The notes: generated by a model not told the origin, from the sequence alone. Counted from the first letter of the stretch, positions 8,732-18,279 are shown. The stretch is 62,012 nt of DNA from Thiobacillus sp. UBA3361 (GCA_002360535.1 DEQR01000078.1:1-62012); one strand, 5' to 3'. Made by a program: numbers and translations.

Positions 8732-10342
8732 TTACGGGTTACGGATTTCGCTGCCCTTGCGCAGGTAGAACCACCAGTTGATGACCAGGCACACCGCGTA
8801 AAAGGCGGCGAAGCCGTACATGGCCATCTCGGGGGTGCCGGCCTTGATCTGGCCCTTGATCACCTCGGGGGCGATGAAGGCGCCGTAGGCGGCCACGGCG
8901 GAGGTCCAGCCCAGCACCGGGCCGGCCTGCACGCGGTCGAAGATCACGCCCACGGTGCGGAAGGTGGAGCCGTTGCCGATGCCGGAGGCGGCGAACAGGA
9001 TCACGAAGGTGACCATGAACTGGAAGAAGTACTGTTCCGGCGTGGCCGACTGGTAGGCCTGCATCATGATCCAGCCGCCATAGGCAGAGGCCGCCACCAT
9101 GACCGCGGAGATCACCTGGGTGACGATGGCGCCGCCCACCTTGTCGGAGATCCAGCCGCCCACGGGGCGGATCAGGGCGCCGACGAAGGGGCCGATCCAG
9201 GCGTAGGTCAGGGCCGACGGGCCGTTGGGGTTCTTGACGTGGGTCCAGGTGTTGGTGGCGGCGTCCAGGATGTGCATGTCGCCGAAGATCACCTTGATGG
9301 ACAGGGGCACCGCCATGGAGAAGCCGATGAACGAGCCGAAGGTGACGATGTACAGCGCGGTCATGGACCAGGTGTGCTTGTTCTTGAAGATCTCGAACTG
9401 CTTGGCGATGTTGCCCTTCATCTCGCCGAAGGCGGCCAGCTTCATCACCAGCAGGGTGGCGACGATGATCAGCGGCAGGGCCACCCACATGTTCAGCATC
9501 CCCAGGCCGGTGGGCGCGGGCAGGTAGAAGTACAGGCCCACGGCGGCGGTGGCGAGGGCCAGGCCGTAGAGCCACAGCACCTTGATGAAGGCGAAGATCG
9601 TGCCGCCGATGTTGGGGGAGATGGGCAGCAGGTTGTTCATGCCGAAGAAGCCCAGCACGCCCAGCGGGATCAGGAACACCAGCCAGATGAAGCCGGCGTT
9701 CTGGATCCAGGTGTCGGTGCCGGCGGCGATCTTGCCGAAGATCCAGCCGGAGTCCTTGGCCAGGGCCATGGGGTCGCCGGCGAAGGCACCGAATACGCCC
9801 ATGGTCATCACCAGCGGGATGAGGATCTGCATGGTGGTGACACCGAAATTGCCCAGCCCGGCATTAAGACCCAGGGCGGTGCCCTGCAGGCGTTTCGGGA
9901 AGAAGGTGCTGATGTTGGACATGGAGCAGGCGAAGTTGCCGCCGCCGATGCCGGACAGCAGGGCCAGCACCTGGAAGGTGAACAGCGGCGTGTCCTTGTC
10001 CATCAGGGCGATGCCGGTGCCGAAGGCCGGGATCATCAGCAGCGATGTGGTCAGGAAGATGGTGTTGCGCCCGCCCGCCAGGCGGATGAAGAAGGACGAC
10101 GGGATGCGCAGGGTGGCCCCGGACAGGCCGGCGATGGCGGTGAGGGTGAACAGTTCCTCCTGGCTGAAGGCGAAGCCCAGGTTGGACATTTGCACCGTGA
10201 TGATGCCCCACATCAGCCAGATGGCGAAGCCCATCAACAGGCTGGGGATGGAGATCCACAGGTTGCGGTTGGCAATGGACTTGCCTTTGGATTCCCAGAA
10301 CTTCTGGTCCTCCACGTCCCATTTCTCGATGTTGGTGCTCAT
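8732..10342 (-). CDS. narK2: Nitrate/nitrite MFS transporter, NarK2 type
   Basis: A 536-residue major-facilitator protein of the nitrate/nitrite porter family. The N-terminus (WDVEDQKFWESKG...IANRNLWIS) is typical of type II NarK proteins, which are usually nitrate/nitrite antiporters. Twelve or more hydrophobic segments are present. The frame stays open upstream into narK1, but the ATG at 10342 restores the family N-terminus and leaves a 35 bp gap to narK1. Being co-directional with narG, it probably exports nitrite made by NarGHI. Confidence 0.94.
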   Translation of the reverse strand: MSTNIEKWDVEDQKFWESKGKSIANRNLWISIPSLLMGFAIWLMWGIITVQMSNLGFAFSQEELFTLTAIAGLSGATLRIPSSFFIRLAGGRNTIFLTTSLLMIPAFGTGIALMDKDTPLFTFQVLALLSGIGGGNFACSMSNISTFFPKRLQGTALGLNAGLGNFGVTTMQILIPLVMTMGVFGAFAGDPMALAKDSGWIFGKIAAGTDTWIQNAGFIWLVFLIPLGVLGFFGMNNLLPISPNIGGTIFAFIKVLWLYGLALATAAVGLYFYLPAPTGLGMLNMWVALPLIIVATLLVMKLAAFGEMKGNIAKQFEIFKNKHTWSMTALYIVTFGSFIGFSMAVPLSIKVIFGDMHILDAATNTWTHVKNPNGPSALTYAWIGPFVGALIRPVGGWISDKVGGAIVTQVISAVMVAASAYGGWIMMQAYQSATPEQYFFQFMVTFVILFAASGIGNGSTFRTVGVIFDRVQAGPVLGWTSAVAAYGAFIAPEVIKGQIKAGTPEMAMYGFAAFYAVCLVINWWFYLRKGSEIRNP

Positions 10343-10377
10343 AGTGGGGTCTCTCTGTCGCGGGTTGAGGGAGGGGG

Positions 10378-11637
10378 TTATTCCAGGACGTCCGGCTCGG
10401 GGCTGGGCTTCATCATCAGGTCGAGCTTGCGCACCTCGGTCCAGTACATCCAGATGAGCGACACCCAGACCACGCCGTACATCAACATGAAGCAGGAGGT
10501 GCGCACGCCGGTCAGGTCCACCAGCGCCCCGAACATGATGGGCAGCAGGAAGCCGCCCAGGCCGCCGGCTAGGCCGACGATGCCGGAAATGACGCCGATG
10601 TTGTGCGGATAGTCGTCGGAGATGTACTTGAACACGCTGGCCTTGCCGAAGGCCCAGGCCACGCCGACGATGAACATCAGGATGGTGAAGGTGGTGGGGG
10701 TCAGACCGATGTGGAAGGTCTGGGGCCCGGTGACGGTGTGGATGGTCAGCGAGGTCTGGGGGTAGGACAGGATGAACAGGCAGATCCAGGACACCCACAT
10801 GACCCACCAGGTCACCCGGTGGGCGCCCCAGTGGTCCGACATCCAGCCGCCGATGGCGCGCAGCACGCCGCCCGGCAGGGAGAAGCAGGCCGCCAGGAAG
10901 GCCGCGGTCTTCAGGTCGAAGCCGTATTCGGCCACGTAGTACTTGGTCATCCACAGGGACAGGGCCACATAGCCGCCGAAGACGATGGAGTAGTACTGGC
11001 AGTACTTCCACACCGCCGGGTCCTTCAGGGCCTGGAGTTGGTCGCGCACGGTGACGTGGGCGGGCACCTTGTGGCCCGGATCGTCGTAGGTGAAGAACCA
11101 GAACAGGGCGGCGGTGATCAGCATGGCCACGGCATAGACCTGGGGCACCATCTCCCAGCCGTAGGCCAGCACGATGGTCGGCGCCACCAGCTTGGTCAGG
11201 GCCGCGCCCGAGTTGCCGGCGCCGAACACGCCCATGGCCATGCCCTGGCGCTTCTTCTCGAACCAGCGGGCGCAGTAGGCGATGCCCACCGAAAACGAGC
11301 CGCCGGCCACGCCCACGAACAGGCCGGTGACGATGAAGTGCCAGAACTCGGTGGCGTAGCTGATCATCCAGATGGGCAGTACTGTGGACAGCATCAGGAT
11401 GAAGAACACGATGCGGCCGCCGAACCTGTCGGTCCACATGCCCAGGGGCAGGCGGATGAGCGAGCCGGTGAGCACCGGGGTGGCCACCAGGATGCCGAAC
11501 TGGGTTTCGTTGAGGTCCAGCAGCTTCTTGATGGGCACGCCGATCACCGCGAACATCATCCAGATGGCGAAGCACACCGTGAACGCCAGGGTGCTCATGG
11601 TCAGGACCGATAGTTGTTTCTGTTGCTGGGGTGTCAT
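10378..11637 (-). CDS. narK1: Nitrate MFS transporter, NarK1 type
   Basis: A 419-residue MFS permease of the NNP family with 12 predicted membrane segments. The signature LPLGMWTDRFGGR between TM2 and TM3 and the glycine-rich stretches GVAGGSFSVG and GLAGGLGGFLLP (NarK nitrate signatures) are present. Type I NarK proteins are usually proton-nitrate symporters, so this probably handles the initial uptake while narK2 exchanges nitrite for nitrate. In Paracoccus the two types are fused; here they are separate adjacent genes. It is the first gene of the nar operon. Confidence 0.94.
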   Translation of the reverse strand: MTPQQQKQLSVLTMSTLAFTVCFAIWMMFAVIGVPIKKLLDLNETQFGILVATPVLTGSLIRLPLGMWTDRFGGRIVFFILMLSTVLPIWMISYATEFWHFIVTGLFVGVAGGSFSVGIAYCARWFEKKRQGMAMGVFGAGNSGAALTKLVAPTIVLAYGWEMVPQVYAVAMLITAALFWFFTYDDPGHKVPAHVTVRDQLQALKDPAVWKYCQYYSIVFGGYVALSLWMTKYYVAEYGFDLKTAAFLAACFSLPGGVLRAIGGWMSDHWGAHRVTWWVMWVSWICLFILSYPQTSLTIHTVTGPQTFHIGLTPTTFTILMFIVGVAWAFGKASVFKYISDDYPHNIGVISGIVGLAGGLGGFLLPIMFGALVDLTGVRTSCFMLMYGVVWVSLIWMYWTEVRKLDLMMKPSPEPDVLE

Positions 11638-11759
11638 GGTTGTCTTGCCTCGCTCACCTGGGGATCAACAAACCCGCAAATCCGAAAAGTCACGAGGCCA
11701 ACTATAGGCGCCGGAAAGCCTGTGCCTAGGGGGCTTCCGGCCGGTGTCCAAGAGTGAAT

Positions 11760-11775
11760 TACTACTTAGTGGGTA
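11760..11775. promoter_or_regulatory. candidate NarL 7-2-7 site between narK1 and narX
   Basis: TACTACT-TA-GTGGGTA is two inverted heptamers separated by two bases. Each matches the NarL/NarP consensus TACYYMT at 6 of 7 positions. It lies 123 bp upstream of narK1 and about 200 bp upstream of narX, in the divergent regulatory region. Nitrate control of either side by the adjacent NarX/NarL pair is the natural inference. No complete FNR box was seen in this intergenic region. Confidence 0.6.
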
Positions 11776-11868
11776 TGGTCTTCAGGCGGTAAGCTGTTGT
11801 TATCTATGCCCTCGACCACAGCCGGGGCGGGGGCCGCGACGTCATGCAGCGAATAAGGAGTAGTTCCA

Positions 11869-11898
11869 TGAATCCGCCCCGCGAACCGCTTGGGGTAA
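11869..11898 (+). CDS. possible 9-codon leader ORF upstream of narX
   Basis: A strong Shine-Dalgarno AAGGAG (11856-11861) lies 7 nt before an ATG that opens only nine codons (MNPPANRLG) ending in TAA at 11896. The narX start at 11963 is in another frame and has a weak ribosome-binding site. The short ORF could be a leader peptide controlling narX translation or transcription. It could also be a chance ORF, or the trace of an older narX start. Confidence 0.4.
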
Positions 11899-11962
11899 GC
11901 CCCCTGCGCCGCGCCGCTGCCCCGGCCGGCGGGGAGTGCCCGCTCTCGGGGGGGTATGCCCC

Positions 11963-13849
11963 ATGAGTCTGCCCCTGGCCCCCTTGTTCGAGCGCTCCAT
12001 GGTCGCGCGCCTGGGCGGGGCCATCGCCGCCATCGCCCTGCTGGCGGTGGTGGGCATGTCGGTGTCCAGCATGGTGGCCCTGTCCACACGCGGCAGCGGC
12101 GAGGCCATCAACCTGGCCGGCAGCCTGCGCATGCAGAGCTGGCACCTGGCGGGCCTGCACCTGTCGCGCGGTAGCCGGGACGCCGCCGCCCACGCCGGCG
12201 AAGTGGCCCGCGCGGTGGCGGCCTTCGAATCGACCCTGGCCTCGCCGCCCATCCTGGACATGCTGCCCGGTGGCCGGGACGCCCAGCTGGAGATCAGTTA
12301 TCGGCGGGTGGCCGACACCTGGCGGCGGAGCATGCGCCCCTTGTTCCTGTCCGCCGCAGGCCCCGCCGACGCGGCGGCCCAGGCCGCGCTGTTGGACCGG
12401 GTGACCCGCTTCGTGACCGACATCAATCTGCTGGTGAAGCAGCTGGAGCAGGCCACCGAGGCCAAGATACTGGTCATGCAGATGGTGCTGGGCGTGGCCC
12501 TGGTGATCACCGTGCTGGTGGTGCTGCTCACCATCCACCTCATCCACCACGGGCTGGTCAGGCCCTTGCAGGGGCTGTTGGCCGGCGCCGCGCGCATGGG
12601 CCAGGGCGACCTGGCGGTGCGTACCGCCTACACAGGCGAGGACGAGCTGGGCCGCCTGGGCCAGGCCTTCAATCTGATGGCCGCCGACCTGCAGAAGCTA
12701 TACCAGAACCTGGAGGACCGGGTGGCCCAGAAGACCGAGGAGCTCACGCGCAGCAACCGCTCCCTGGAACTGCTCTACCACTCCATCGCCCGGCTGCACG
12801 GCGCGCCGCCCGGCCGTGACACCTACCTGGCGGTGCTGCGCGACATCGAGCAGGTACTGGGCATGGGGCACGGCATCGTCTGCCTGGGCGAGCCGGGCGG
12901 GCGGCACGGCCAGGCGATCGCCTCCACCATGAGCTCGGGAGACGTGAACCCCTGCGACAAGGCCGACTGCGTCTGGTGCCACGGCACCCGGACGCCGCGT
13001 GTGAGCATCATGAACGGCGGCTGCCAGCTGCTCACCTTCCCCCTGTCCGACGCGGAACGCCAATATGGCGTGCTGATCGTGGACGCCCCCGACGGCATGC
13101 ACCCGGAGGCCTGGCAGGTGCAGCTGCTGGAGGCCCTGTCCCGGCACATCGGCGTGGCCATCGGCGCCGAGCGGCGCATCGAGCAGAGCAGGCGGCTGGG
13201 CCTGCTGGAGGAGCGCGCGGTCATCGCCCGCGAGCTGCACGATTCACTGGCCCAGTCCCTGGCCTATATGCGCATCCAGGTCAGCCGCCTGCAGGCGGTG
13301 ATCGGCCGGCCGGAGAAACAGGCCGAGGTGGAGGAAATGCTGCGCGAACTGCGCGAGGGCATGAGCGGCGCCTACCGCCAGCTGCGCGAACTACTGTCCA
13401 CCTTCCGCCTGAAGATGGAGGGCGAGGACCTGCGCAGCGCCCTGGCCCAGACGGTGGAGGAATTCGCCGAACGTGGCGGGCTGGCCATCGACCTGGCTGT
13501 CGATCTGGGCCCCTGCGCCCTGAGCCCCAACGAGGAGATCCATGTCCTGCACGTGATCCGCGAGGCCCTGTCCAACGTCCTCAATCATGCCCATGCCCAC
13601 CACGCTCGCGTCACCCTGGCCTGCGCCGGGACCGACACACTGGAGGCGGCGGTGGAGGACGACGGCGTGGGCATCGTCAAGTCCGCCGACGTGCACCACT
13701 ACGGCATGACTATCATGGAAGAGCGGGCGCGCAGCCTGCAGGGCGCAGTCCGCTACGAACCCAGGGCGGGCGGCGGCACCAGAGTGATCCTGAGCTTCAT
13801 TCCCCACAGCCGCCGGCCCATCCCTCTCCTCAGAAAGGCGGCACCATGA
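11963..13849 (+). CDS. narX: Nitrate/nitrite sensor histidine kinase, NarX type
   Basis: A 628-residue membrane sensor kinase. The periplasmic domain lies between TM1 (about residues 17-38) and TM2 (about 170-192) and contains the nitrate-binding P-box INLAGSLRMQSW. A HAMP linker follows, then a central module with a cysteine cluster (NPCDKADCVWC) typical of NarX, and a HisKA_3 domain whose ARELHDSLAQSL holds the phosphorylated His. The HATPase region ends with DDGVGIV and GGGTRV. The ATG at 11963 is preferred to a GTG at 11936. Its TGA overlaps the narL ATG. It senses nitrate and phosphorylates the NarL encoded next. Confidence 0.93.
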   Translation: MSLPLAPLFERSMVARLGGAIAAIALLAVVGMSVSSMVALSTRGSGEAINLAGSLRMQSWHLAGLHLSRGSRDAAAHAGEVARAVAAFESTLASPPILDMLPGGRDAQLEISYRRVADTWRRSMRPLFLSAAGPADAAAQAALLDRVTRFVTDINLLVKQLEQATEAKILVMQMVLGVALVITVLVVLLTIHLIHHGLVRPLQGLLAGAARMGQGDLAVRTAYTGEDELGRLGQAFNLMAADLQKLYQNLEDRVAQKTEELTRSNRSLELLYHSIARLHGAPPGRDTYLAVLRDIEQVLGMGHGIVCLGEPGGRHGQAIASTMSSGDVNPCDKADCVWCHGTRTPRVSIMNGGCQLLTFPLSDAERQYGVLIVDAPDGMHPEAWQVQLLEALSRHIGVAIGAERRIEQSRRLGLLEERAVIARELHDSLAQSLAYMRIQVSRLQAVIGRPEKQAEVEEMLRELREGMSGAYRQLRELLSTFRLKMEGEDLRSALAQTVEEFAERGGLAIDLAVDLGPCALSPNEEIHVLHVIREALSNVLNHAHAHHARVTLACAGTDTLEAAVEDDGVGIVKSADVHHYGMTIMEERARSLQGAVRYEPRAGGGTRVILSFIPHSRRPIPLLRKAAP

Positions 13850-14493
13850 TCGACACCCCGCAACGCCTGCTGATCATCGACGACCACCCCTTGTTCCGCA
13901 AAGGTGTGCTGCAACTGGTCAAACCGGAACCGGAGTTCGAAGTGGTGGGCGAGGCCTCCTCCGGCGTGGAGGGCCTGGAACTGACCCAGAGCCTTCGTCC
14001 GGACATGATCCTGCTGGACCTGAACATGCGCGGCATGGACGGCGTGGAGGTGCTCAAGGTGATCAAGTCCTCGGGGTGTGATGCGCGCGTGGTCATGCTC
14101 ACCGTCTCCGACCAGGCCGAGGATCTGGTGGCCGCCCTGCGCGCGGGCGCCGACGGCTACCTACTCAAGGAGACCGAGCCCGAGGCCCTGCTGGTCAAGC
14201 TGAAGGAGGCCGCCGCCGGGCAGATGACCCTGTCCGACCGCCTGGCCGGCCTGCTGGTCCGCTCCATGCGCCAGGACACGCGCCCCAGGGACCCGGACGA
14301 GGCCGGCCTCACCGACCAGGAACGGCGCATCCTGGGCCTCATCGCCGCCGGCCGCAGCAACAAACTCATCGGCCGCGAACTGGACATCGCCGAGAGCACG
14401 GTCAAGGTGCACGTCAAGCACCTGTTGCGCAAGCTGGGCCTGCGCTCGCGGGTGGAGGCGGCGGTGTGGGCGGTGGAAAAGAAATACGGTTAG
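13846..14493 (+). CDS. narL: NarL-family response regulator
   Basis: A 215-residue two-domain regulator. The receiver domain has the acidic pocket (IIDDHPLF), the phospho-acceptor Asp in MILLDLNMRGMDG, and the conserved Thr/Ser and Lys (MLTVSD, YLLKE). The C-terminal LuxR/NarL helix-turn-helix reads LTDQERRILGLIAAGRSNKLIG...AESTVKVHVKHLLRKL. It overlaps narX by 4 bp (ATGA), so the two are translationally coupled. It is the likely ligand of the inverted heptamers at 11760-11775. Confidence 0.94.
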   Translation: MIDTPQRLLIIDDHPLFRKGVLQLVKPEPEFEVVGEASSGVEGLELTQSLRPDMILLDLNMRGMDGVEVLKVIKSSGCDARVVMLTVSDQAEDLVAALRAGADGYLLKETEPEALLVKLKEAAAGQMTLSDRLAGLLVRSMRQDTRPRDPDEAGLTDQERRILGLIAAGRSNKLIGRELDIAESTVKVHVKHLLRKLGLRSRVEAAVWAVEKKYG

Positions 14494-14495
14494 GC

Positions 14496-15686
14496 ATGCC
14501 CGAACACGACTCCAGCGGTAAGCCCGGCGGTTTCCTGCCGGCCTTCGCCCGCCGTCTGCTGCTGGCCGACACCCCGCCCCTGTCGCCCGCGGAGCGGCGG
14601 CGTTCCGTCATCGGCGCCCTGCTGGGCACCGTGTTGTGCGGTCTGCTGCTGTACGCCATGCCGGTGGACGGCCATTGGATCATCGCGCCGGTGGGGGGCA
14701 GTGCCATCATCCTGTATGCCCTGCCCCACAGTCCGGTGGCCCAGCCCTGGCCGGTGATCGGCAGCTACCTTTTCGCCACCCTGGCCGCCCTGGCCAGTGC
14801 CGCGCTGATCCCTTTCCCGCCCCTGGCGGCGGCCGTGGCGGTGGCCGGCGGCATCTGGCTGATGGCGCGCTTCAACTGCATCCACCCGCCCGGCGGGGCA
14901 CTCGCCCTGTTGCTGGTCCTGGACGGCCCGCGCGCCACCAGCCAGCCCGGCCTCACCCTGGGGCTGGTGGCGTTGAACGTGGCGGCCATGCTGCTGTCCG
15001 CGGTGCTGGTCAACAACTTCCTGATCGGGCGGCGGTATCCCTTCAGCCTGGGGCTGGCCGAGGGCAACCCGCACCGGACCCGTGACGCCTCCTCCCTGGC
15101 CCGCATCGGCCTGACCCACGCCGATCTGGCCAGCGCCGTGCAGGCCCTGGACACCTTCGTGGACATACAGGAGAACGAACTGGTGCGGCTTTACGACCTG
15201 GCCGTGGATCACGCCTTCAACCGGCACGTGGGGCTGTCCTGCGGCGACATCATGGCCCGCGACCTGGTGACGGTGCGCTTCGGCACCGAGCTGGAGAAGG
15301 CCTGGTCAATGTTGCGGGCGCACAAGATCAAGGCCCTGCCGGTGGTGGACGGTTTCGGGCGGCTGATCGGCATCCTCACGGTGGCCGATTACCTGCGCCA
15401 GATGGACGACACCACCGCAGCCGGTCTGGCGATCCGCCTGCAGGGTCTGTTGCGGCGCACGCCGGGCACCACCTCGGATAAGGCCGAGGTGGTGGGCCAG
15501 ATCATGACCGCTCAGGTGTTCGCCGCCCGCGCCGACACGCCCATCTCGGAGCTGGTGCTTCGTCTCTCGGACAAGGGACTGCACCACATCCCGGTGCTGG
15601 ATGACACGGGCCGGGTGACGGGCATGGTGACCCAGTCCGATCTCATCGCCGCCCTGTACAAGCGCATCGCCCTGTCTTCGGCCTGA
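14496..15686 (+). CDS. HPP-family membrane protein with two CBS domains
   Basis: A 396-residue protein. The N-terminal half has about four to five membrane helices and the name-giving motif in FNCIHPPGGALAL at about residue 130. The C-terminal half holds a pair of CBS domains (IMARDLVTVRFGTEL...IGILTVADYL and IMTAQVFAARADTP...MVTQSDLIAAL), which usually bind adenine nucleotides. The start lies 2 bp after narL, so it is the third gene of that operon. Plant and cyanobacterial HPP proteins have been linked to nitrite transport; a nitrite or nitrate role here is inferred from that and from position. Confidence 0.85.
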   Translation: MPEHDSSGKPGGFLPAFARRLLLADTPPLSPAERRRSVIGALLGTVLCGLLLYAMPVDGHWIIAPVGGSAIILYALPHSPVAQPWPVIGSYLFATLAALASAALIPFPPLAAAVAVAGGIWLMARFNCIHPPGGALALLLVLDGPRATSQPGLTLGLVALNVAAMLLSAVLVNNFLIGRRYPFSLGLAEGNPHRTRDASSLARIGLTHADLASAVQALDTFVDIQENELVRLYDLAVDHAFNRHVGLSCGDIMARDLVTVRFGTELEKAWSMLRAHKIKALPVVDGFGRLIGILTVADYLRQMDDTTAAGLAIRLQGLLRRTPGTTSDKAEVVGQIMTAQVFAARADTPISELVLRLSDKGLHHIPVLDDTGRVTGMVTQSDLIAALYKRIALSSA

Positions 15687-15717
15687 ACCCGGGGCAGGGC
15701 ATTCGCCGCCGCGGCCG

Positions 15718-16869
15718 TCAGGTCTGGAAACGGGCCAGGCGGCTGTTCAGTTCATCGCTCAGGCGAGACATGCGATCGGCACTGTCGATGATCTCCGCCG
15801 CCGCGGCGGCATTGGCGTCGGCCGAGGTCTTGATGCGGCCGATCTGGCCGACGATCTGGCCGATGCCGTCCTGCACCTTGCCCGACACGCCGGCGGTGCG
15901 CTTGACCATCTCAGCCACCTCGCTGACCCATTGCGCCGAGCCGTCGATCACCTCCTCCACGTTGCGAGAGGCCTGGGCAAGGCCATGGTAAACCTGGGTC
16001 TGGCGCTCCATTTCCCGGCCGGTATCGGCCACCGATTGGTTGATGCCCCCCAGGGTGGCGCCGATTTCCGCGACGCTGCGCTGGGTGCGCTCGGCCAGCT
16101 TGCGCACTTCGTCGGCGACCACCGCGAATCCGCGCCCCTGCTCGCCGGCGCGCGCGGCCTCGATGGCGGCGTTGAGCGCCAGCAGATTGGTCTGTTCGGC
16201 GACCTCCGAAACCGTGGTGAGCACCTGGTTGACCTGGACGGCGGCCTCCGAGAGGTGATTCAGCTTCTCCGCCAGGGTATCGCCGATGCGCGTGCTTTCC
16301 GCCACCTGCTCGCTCATGGCGTTCATTTCCTGGCGGGCATGGGCCAGTTTCTGGCGCGCGGTTTCCATGTCGCGCGCCGTGCCTTCCGCATCGGCGGCCA
16401 GTTCGGCCACCGCCGCGGCGATCACCGCCGCGCTGTCGCCGGCCTGCTCGGCGAGGCTGGTTTCTTCCCGCACATGCCGGCCGATGCGGTGCGAGGCTTC
16501 GCTGAAGGACGCCGAGGCGCCGGCACTCTCCCGTGAGGATTGCTTGACCTCGTTGAGGGCGCCGCGGATGTTTTCCCGGAACTGGTCGATCACCGTCAGC
16601 ATGTCATGCACTTCCCGGTTGAAGCTGGCGTTGATGCGCGACTCCTGGGACAGGTCACGGGCGCTGAAATGGGCCAGATAGGCCGAAACCTGGCGCACCG
16701 TATCGACCCCCCAGCGCTTCTCGTCGATGTCGTGCACCAGCACCACCAGGGCGACCACGTACTGGACGACGGTGCCAATCAGGTTGTCGGTGAAGAAAGT
16801 GGCGTTGGCCAGCAGCAGAGTCACGCCCAGCCAATGCACCAGGCGCATGCGGAAGAACAGCGATTTCAT
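15718..16869 (-). CDS. Methyl-accepting chemotaxis protein
   Basis: A 383-residue chemoreceptor. Two hydrophobic stretches near the N-terminus (about residues 8-45) leave almost no periplasmic loop, so sensing is probably intramembrane or cytoplasmic. The signalling hairpin is intact: EQTNLLALNAAIEAARAGEQGRGF with FAVVADEVRKLAERT. Long heptad coiled coils flank it. The start at 16869 has GGAG about 8 nt upstream and removes an unlikely N-terminal extension. It converges with the HPP-CBS gene; no che genes are nearby. Confidence 0.9.
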   Translation of the reverse strand: MKSLFFRMRLVHWLGVTLLLANATFFTDNLIGTVVQYVVALVVLVHDIDEKRWGVDTVRQVSAYLAHFSARDLSQESRINASFNREVHDMLTVIDQFRENIRGALNEVKQSSRESAGASASFSEASHRIGRHVREETSLAEQAGDSAAVIAAAVAELAADAEGTARDMETARQKLAHARQEMNAMSEQVAESTRIGDTLAEKLNHLSEAAVQVNQVLTTVSEVAEQTNLLALNAAIEAARAGEQGRGFAVVADEVRKLAERTQRSVAEIGATLGGINQSVADTGREMERQTQVYHGLAQASRNVEEVIDGSAQWVSEVAEMVKRTAGVSGKVQDGIGQIVGQIGRIKTSADANAAAAAEIIDSADRMSRLSDELNSRLARFQT

Positions 16870-17052
16870 AAGGGGGCTCCTGACAACAAGTGGGACGAAA
16901 TCGGCTGGGGTGGTGTTCGCCTTCCCGGCCGGCCCGATGACCCCCATTAACGGCACATGAGCCGGGTATCCGTAGCCGGCGGCTTGATCCGCGACAAGAA
17001 AAGTGCCCGGCAGGCCAATCTGGGCGGGCGATTCCCCGCCCGTCTCCCGCCC

Positions 17053-18279
17053 CTAGCCCGGCTTGCCGTCCGCCCGCGGCCGCCAGTAGAAGGGCGCGTA
17101 GCGCCAGGCCCAGGCGGCGAAGGCCAGCAGCCAGAGCAGCGCCGCCAGGTAGTACAGCCAGGGCAGCCCGTAGCCGGCGGCCAGATCCGGGAGCATGCGT
17201 GCCAGGGCGCTGGCCTGGACCAGCCAGAACAGCCCCCAGGTCAGTCCGTCGGCCTTCAGGGGCCGGCCGGAGTGGCCCAGGCTCACCCGGCTGGCCATGG
17301 CCAGCAGCATGCTGGCGAAGAAGCCCGCGCCCAGGGCGTGCAGGGGCGCCAGGCCCATACCCCAATCAGACCCCAGCCAGGCGGCCAGGCTGTCCAGGCC
17401 GTGCAGCAGGAAGGCCAGCACGGCCCAGACGAAGGCGATGTGCAGCATGGCCAGCAGCCGCTCCGCCCGCAGCCCCCGGGCGATGCCCCAGCGGGTCAGG
17501 AACCAGACGGCCAGGGCCGCCAGGGGCAGGTCCGCGAGCCAGGTCCAGGCCGCCAGGCCGGCGATCTCCAGGGCCGCGTGGGCCAGGCAGGCGCCCACCA
17601 TCCCCCACAGGGGGCCGTAGGGCCGGACTATGACGTAGTTGGCCAGCACCCGGCTGGTGAACCAGGGCAGCATGCGGTGGCACACGGCCAGGAACAGGGG
17701 CGTCAGAAAACCCCAGACGCCCAGGCTCATGCCGGCCGTCCTCCAGAGGACTCCGCCGCCGGCCAGCCAGAGGGCGAAGGCCAGGCTACCTGGCAGGCCT
17801 AGGGCCACGGCGGCCCAGGCCAGCCAGGGCTGGCGCGGGTCCTGGCCGGCGGGACAGGCGCGCAGCACCCGCAGCAGGGCGACCAGAGCGATCCACCAGC
17901 CGGCCGCGTGCAGCCCCAGGGCCAGCAGCGCCAGGGGCCGGAGGTAGAGGCCGGGGTAGAACAGCAGACCGCCCACGCCCAGCAGCAGGGCGCTGGCCAG
18001 GTAGGCCGGCGCCGGGACTCTGGGGCCGTTCACCCAGTTGGGCAGGGCGGTGAACAGGAAGCCGAACACGAAGGGCGGAAACAGGCCGTAGATCATCAGC
18101 CAGCCATGGGCAGCGGCCGCCGCCGGCCCCGCCCCGGCCGGCAGCCGGCCCGTCAGGGTCAGGCCCCACCAGAGCATGGCCAGCACCGCCTGGACGGCGC
18201 CCATCAGGAACAGGGGCCGATGGGCGGCGGCGAGGAGGGCGGGGCCAGCGGCGGGAGTGGCGGGATTGATATGTATCAA
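17053..18279 (-). CDS. nnrS: NnrS-family haem/copper membrane protein
   Basis: A 408-residue protein with about 12 membrane segments. NnrS hallmarks are HRPLFLMG near the N-terminus, GFLFTALPNWVNGP, HRMLPWF and MASRVSLGHSGRPL near residue 330. NnrS proteins are induced in denitrifiers and protect against NO-derived iron stress. The best start is TTG at 18279, with AAGGAA upstream. ATG starts further in would remove the conserved HRPLFLMG segment. A perfect FNR box overlaps the start codon but is placed correctly only for the opposite strand. Confidence 0.88.
   Translation of the reverse strand: MIHINPATPAAGPALLAAAHRPLFLMGAVQAVLAMLWWGLTLTGRLPAGAGPAAAAAHGWLMIYGLFPPFVFGFLFTALPNWVNGPRVPAPAYLASALLLGVGGLLFYPGLYLRPLALLALGLHAAGWWIALVALLRVLRACPAGQDPRQPWLAWAAVALGLPGSLAFALWLAGGGVLWRTAGMSLGVWGFLTPLFLAVCHRMLPWFTSRVLANYVIVRPYGPLWGMVGACLAHAALEIAGLAAWTWLADLPLAALAVWFLTRWGIARGLRAERLLAMLHIAFVWAVLAFLLHGLDSLAAWLGSDWGMGLAPLHALGAGFFASMLLAMASRVSLGHSGRPLKADGLTWGLFWLVQASALARMLPDLAAGYGLPWLYYLAALLWLLAFAAWAWRYAPFYWRPRADGKPG

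Noticed and set aside
8726..10612. A 628-codon ORF antisense to narK2
   Set aside because: His/Asp/Gly-rich composition typical of an antisense shadow; no motif, no RBS.
8732..11575. A 947-codon open frame spanning narK2 and part of narK1
   Set aside because: The upstream part is out of frame with narK1 and does not resemble a protein family; the ATG at 10342 gives the normal NarK2 start.
11660..11680. FNR site upstream of narK1
   Set aside because: Only one half site (ATCAA) is present; the other half does not match TTGAT at the required spacing.
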